Shown here: in pieces, positions 21,159 to 23,539 of the stretch
Layout of the letters: each line of letters begins with the position of its first letter
Numbering within the stretch: the stretch's first letter is position 1
Source of the DNA: Pseudomonadota bacterium
GTDB lineage: Bacteria; Pseudomonadota; Alphaproteobacteria; Caulobacterales; Caulobacteraceae
Length of the DNA stretch: 23,539 nucleotides
Direction of reading: 5' to 3'
Assembly: GCA_023409795.1 (NCBI GenBank)
Contig: JAEYQX010000029.1
Span: forward strand, 1-23,539
Position numbers and translations under genes: made by a program
The notes under the pieces: generated by a model
Seen by the model: only the letters and a program-made list of their open reading frames with translations
What the model was told of the DNA's origin: nothing
The model's database searches: none

Positions 21159-22229
21159 ATGACCATCACCGCTGAAAACCCTATCGGCCTCGACGGCTTC
21201 GAGTTCGTAGAGTTCACCAGCCCCGATCCGGCCGCCATGAAGGCGCTGATCGAACAGCTGGGCTTTGTGCCGACGCACACCCACCCGACCAAGAAGATCA
21301 CCCGCTACAAGCAGGGCCAGACCAACCTTCTGGTCAATGACGAGCCGACCGGCCAGGCCGCCGACTTCCGCGCCGAACACGGCCCGTCGGCATCGGGCAT
21401 GGCCTTCCGCGTGGCCGACGCCCAACAGGCCTTTGACCTGGCCGTCTCGCGCGGGGCCAAGCCGGTTGACGCCTCGGTCGGTGCCCTGGGCGACGACGCC
21501 AAGGTGCTACTGGGTATCGGCGGCTCCTACCTGTACCTGATCGACCAGTACGGCGAAAAAGGCAGCATCTACGACGGCTGGACCGAAATCCCCGGCTGGC
21601 AACAGGCCGAGGCTGAAAATTCGGTCGGTCTCGATATCCTCGACCACCTGACCCACAACGTGCGTCGGGGCCAGATGCGCACCTGGTCGACCTTCTACAA
21701 CCAGATCTTCGGCTTTGAAGAGCAGAAGTATTTCGACATCAAGGGCAAGGCCACCGGCCTGTTCTCGCAGGCGATGATCGCGCCGGACAAGGCCATCCGC
21801 ATCCCGCTGAACGAATCGCAGGACGAAAACTCCCAGATCGAGGAGTTCATCCGCCAGTACACCGGCGAGGGCAACCAGCACCTCGCCATGACCACCGACA
21901 ACATCTACGACACGGTCGAGAAGCTGCGCGCCCGTGGCGTGAAGCTGCAGGACACGATCGAGACCTACTACGAGCTGGTCGACAAGCGCGTCCCCGGCCA
22001 CGGCGAAGACCTGGAGCGCCTGAAGAAGAACCGCATCCTGATCGACGGCAATGTCGGCGAAGAGGGTCTGCTGCTGCAGATCTTCACCGAAAACCTGTTC
22101 GGCCCGATCTTCTTCGAGATCATCCAGCGCAAGGGCAATGAGGGCTTCGGCAACGGCAACTTCCAGGCCCTGTTCGAATCCATCGAACTGGACCAGATCC
22201 GCCGCGGCGTGATCAAGGTCGACGCCTAA
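21159..22229 (+). CDS. hppD: 4-hydroxyphenylpyruvate dioxygenase
   Basis: The product has 356 residues, the normal bacterial size. The ATG at 21159 follows a GGAG site. The enzyme converts 4-hydroxyphenylpyruvate to homogentisate with Fe(II) and O2. Two vicinal-oxygen-chelate domains are visible: the N-terminal one (about 10-135, GFEFVEFTSPDP to YLYLIDQYG) and the catalytic C-terminal one (about 155-350). The three iron ligands are present: His163 (LDHLTHNV), His241 (NQHLAM) and Glu320 (GPIFFEIIQRKG). The C-terminal gating helix GFGNGNFQALFESIELDQ is intact. It lies between the aromatic aminotransferase and homogentisate dioxygenase genes, completing three consecutive steps. A strong hairpin follows the stop codon. 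Confidence 0.97.
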   Translation: MTITAENPIGLDGFEFVEFTSPDPAAMKALIEQLGFVPTHTHPTKKITRYKQGQTNLLVNDEPTGQAADFRAEHGPSASGMAFRVADAQQAFDLAVSRGAKPVDASVGALGDDAKVLLGIGGSYLYLIDQYGEKGSIYDGWTEIPGWQQAEAENSVGLDILDHLTHNVRRGQMRTWSTFYNQIFGFEEQKYFDIKGKATGLFSQAMIAPDKAIRIPLNESQDENSQIEEFIRQYTGEGNQHLAMTTDNIYDTVEKLRARGVKLQDTIETYYELVDKRVPGHGEDLERLKKNRILIDGNVGEEGLLLQIFTENLFGPIFFEIIQRKGNEGFGNGNFQALFESIELDQIRRGVIKVDA

Positions 22230-22239
22230 ACGGCCTGTC

Positions 22240-22270
22240 GGGCGGGGTCATCGCACCCCGCCCTTTTCGA
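22240..22270 (+). terminator. Intrinsic terminator between hppD and hmgA
   Basis: GGGCGGGGT (22240-22248) pairs with ACCCCGCCC (22255-22263) around a CATCGC loop and is followed by TTTTCGATTTT. It starts 10 bases after the HPPD stop and ends just before the hmgA ribosome site (GAGGGGAAG), so it lies within a presumed operon. Confidence 0.88.
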
Positions 22271-22289
22271 TTTTCGAGGGGAAGCGGCC

Positions 22290-23539
22290 ATGTCCAACAG
22301 AACTGAATACCAGACGGGCTTTGCCAATCATTTCGCGACCGAGGCCGTGGCGGGGGCCCTGCCGGTCGGGCGCAACTCGCCGCAGAAGCCGGCGATGGGC
22401 CTCTATGCCGAGCAACTGTCGGGCACGGCCTTTACCGCCCCGCGCGACCACAACTTCCGCAGCTGGCTCTATCGCCTGCGCCCCTCGGCCCAGCACGGGG
22501 CATACCGCCCCTTTGACCAGGGCCTGGTCCGCTCGGGCCCGTTTGACGAGACCGCGCCCAATCCCAACCGGATGCGCTGGGACCCGCTGCCCCTGCCGAC
22601 CCAGCCGACCGACCTTGTCGAGGGCCTGGTCACCTATGGCGGCAATGGTGCGCCCGATGCAGGGGCCGGCGTCGGTATCCACCTCTATGCCGCCAACCGC
22701 TCGATGGTGGACCGCGTCTTCTATAATGCCGACGGCGAGCTGCTGTTCGTGCCGCAGGAAGGCAGCCACCGCTTCGTCACCGAGATGGGCGTGATCGAGG
22801 CGGCACCGGGCCACATCGTCGTGATCCCGCGCGGCGTTCGCTTCCGCCTGGAGGTTGAAGGCGCGGTGCGGGGCTATATCGCCGAGAACTATGGCGCGCC
22901 CTTCCGCCTGCCGGACCTGGGGCCGATCGGGGCCAATGGCCTGGCCAATCCGCGTGACTTCGAGACCCCCGTCGCCTGGTATGAGGACGTCGATCGCCCG
23001 ACCCAGTGCGTCCAGAAATACGGCGGCAGGCTGTGGGCCACCCTGTTTGACCACTCGCCGCTGGATGTGGTGGGCTGGCACGGCAACTATGCGCCCTATC
23101 GCTATGACACGGCGCGGTTCAACACCATCGGTACGGTCAGCTTCGACCACCCCGATCCGTCGATCTTTACCGTCCTGACGAGCCCGTCAGACACGCCAGG
23201 CACGGCCAATTGCGACTTCGTCATCTTCCCCCCGCGCTGGATGGTGGCCGAGGACACCTTCCGCCCGCCGTGGTTCCACCGCAACGTCATGAGCGAGTTC
23301 ATGGGCCTGATCACCGGGGCCTATGACGCCAAGGCCGGTGGCTTTGCGCCCGGCGGGGCCTCGCTGCACAACTGCATGAGCGGCCACGGGCCAGATCAGG
23401 CGTCGTGGGAGGGCGCGACCAGGGCGGACCTCAAACCCCACAAGATCGACAACACCCTGGCCTTAATGTTCGAGACGCGGATGCCGATCAGCACGACCAG
23501 GTGGGCCGAGGACACCCCTCAGATCCAGCTCGACTACGA
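22290..23539 (+). CDS. hmgA: Homogentisate 1,2-dioxygenase, nearly complete (right edge)
   Basis: The ATG at 22290 follows GAGGGGAAG. 416 codons are open to the window edge with no stop, so only about 15-25 C-terminal residues are missing. The enzyme opens the ring of homogentisate to maleylacetoacetate with Fe(II). The start YQTGFANHFATEAVAGALPVGRNSPQ is the family N-terminus. The iron ligands are His330 and Glu336 in FRPPWFHRNVMSEFMGL and His366 in MSGHGPD, with exactly the spacing of the human enzyme (335, 341, 371). The catalytic His287 (SFDHPDPS) is also in place. It is the third tyrosine-catabolism gene in a row; maleylacetoacetate isomerase and fumarylacetoacetase genes may follow outside the window. 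Confidence 0.97.
   Translation, partial: MSNRTEYQTGFANHFATEAVAGALPVGRNSPQKPAMGLYAEQLSGTAFTAPRDHNFRSWLYRLRPSAQHGAYRPFDQGLVRSGPFDETAPNPNRMRWDPLPLPTQPTDLVEGLVTYGGNGAPDAGAGVGIHLYAANRSMVDRVFYNADGELLFVPQEGSHRFVTEMGVIEAAPGHIVVIPRGVRFRLEVEGAVRGYIAENYGAPFRLPDLGPIGANGLANPRDFETPVAWYEDVDRPTQCVQKYGGRLWATLFDHSPLDVVGWHGNYAPYRYDTARFNTIGTVSFDHPDPSIFTVLTSPSDTPGTANCDFVIFPPRWMVAEDTFRPPWFHRNVMSEFMGLITGAYDAKAGGFAPGGASLHNCMSGHGPDQASWEGATRADLKPHKIDNTLALMFETRMPISTTRWAEDTPQIQLDY

Noticed and set aside
1..23539. tRNA genes, CRISPR arrays, insertion sequences or prophage genes
   Set aside because: No cloverleaf, regular short repeats with spacers, transposase, integrase or phage structural motif was seen on either strand.

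Overview
The window is a stretch of high-GC chromosomal DNA from a Gram-negative bacterium. It is most likely an alphaproteobacterium of the Caulobacteraceae or Brevundimonas type. That placement is an inference from the strong G/C third-position bias, the Ku/LigD repair pair, the TonB receptor, the alphaproteobacterial-style fimbrial usher and an EcfG-like promoter match; no 16S or tRNA gene is present to settle it. Genes are densely packed on both strands. No insertion sequence, integrase, CRISPR array or tRNA was seen.

Left part (1-3430). The 3' end of a medium-chain alcohol dehydrogenase converges on a DUF4142 lipoprotein gene, and a near-perfect bidirectional terminator lies between them. 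A divergent run of small stress-type genes follows: a 66-aa membrane protein, a 61-aa hydrophilic protein and a YciF/DUF892 ferritin-like protein. A Crp/Fnr-family regulator with a 342-base AT-rich upstream region comes next.

DNA repair block (3427-8220). On the minus strand a 77-aa unknown, Ku and a type IB topoisomerase lie in series; Ku and TopIB are 6 bases apart. A full-length three-domain LigD (phosphoesterase, ligase, polymerase) is transcribed divergently. This is a complete two-component bacterial NHEJ system with a topoisomerase IB attached.

Lipid and vitamin block (8263-12905). An SDR of the (3R)-hydroxyacyl-CoA dehydrogenase type and a thiolase form a two-gene operon of beta-oxidation character. 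Upstream lies a BtuB-like TonB receptor whose leader carries a clear cobalamin riboswitch.

Fimbrial block (about 12970-19195). A LuxR-type regulator faces a four-gene chaperone-usher operon in the order major pilin, chaperone, usher, two-domain tip subunit. A perfect 12-bp hairpin separates the pilin from the chaperone. The AT-rich flanks share an imperfect direct repeat of about 25 bases and each holds a CCCC-N5-GGGG palindrome, so the block may be a self-contained cassette or a co-regulated unit.

Aromatic catabolism block (19218-23539). An Lrp/AsnC regulator is divergent from an aromatic aminotransferase, followed by 4-hydroxyphenylpyruvate dioxygenase and homogentisate 1,2-dioxygenase, which runs off the right edge. 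Together these turn tyrosine into maleylacetoacetate. A strong terminator hairpin lies between the two dioxygenase genes.
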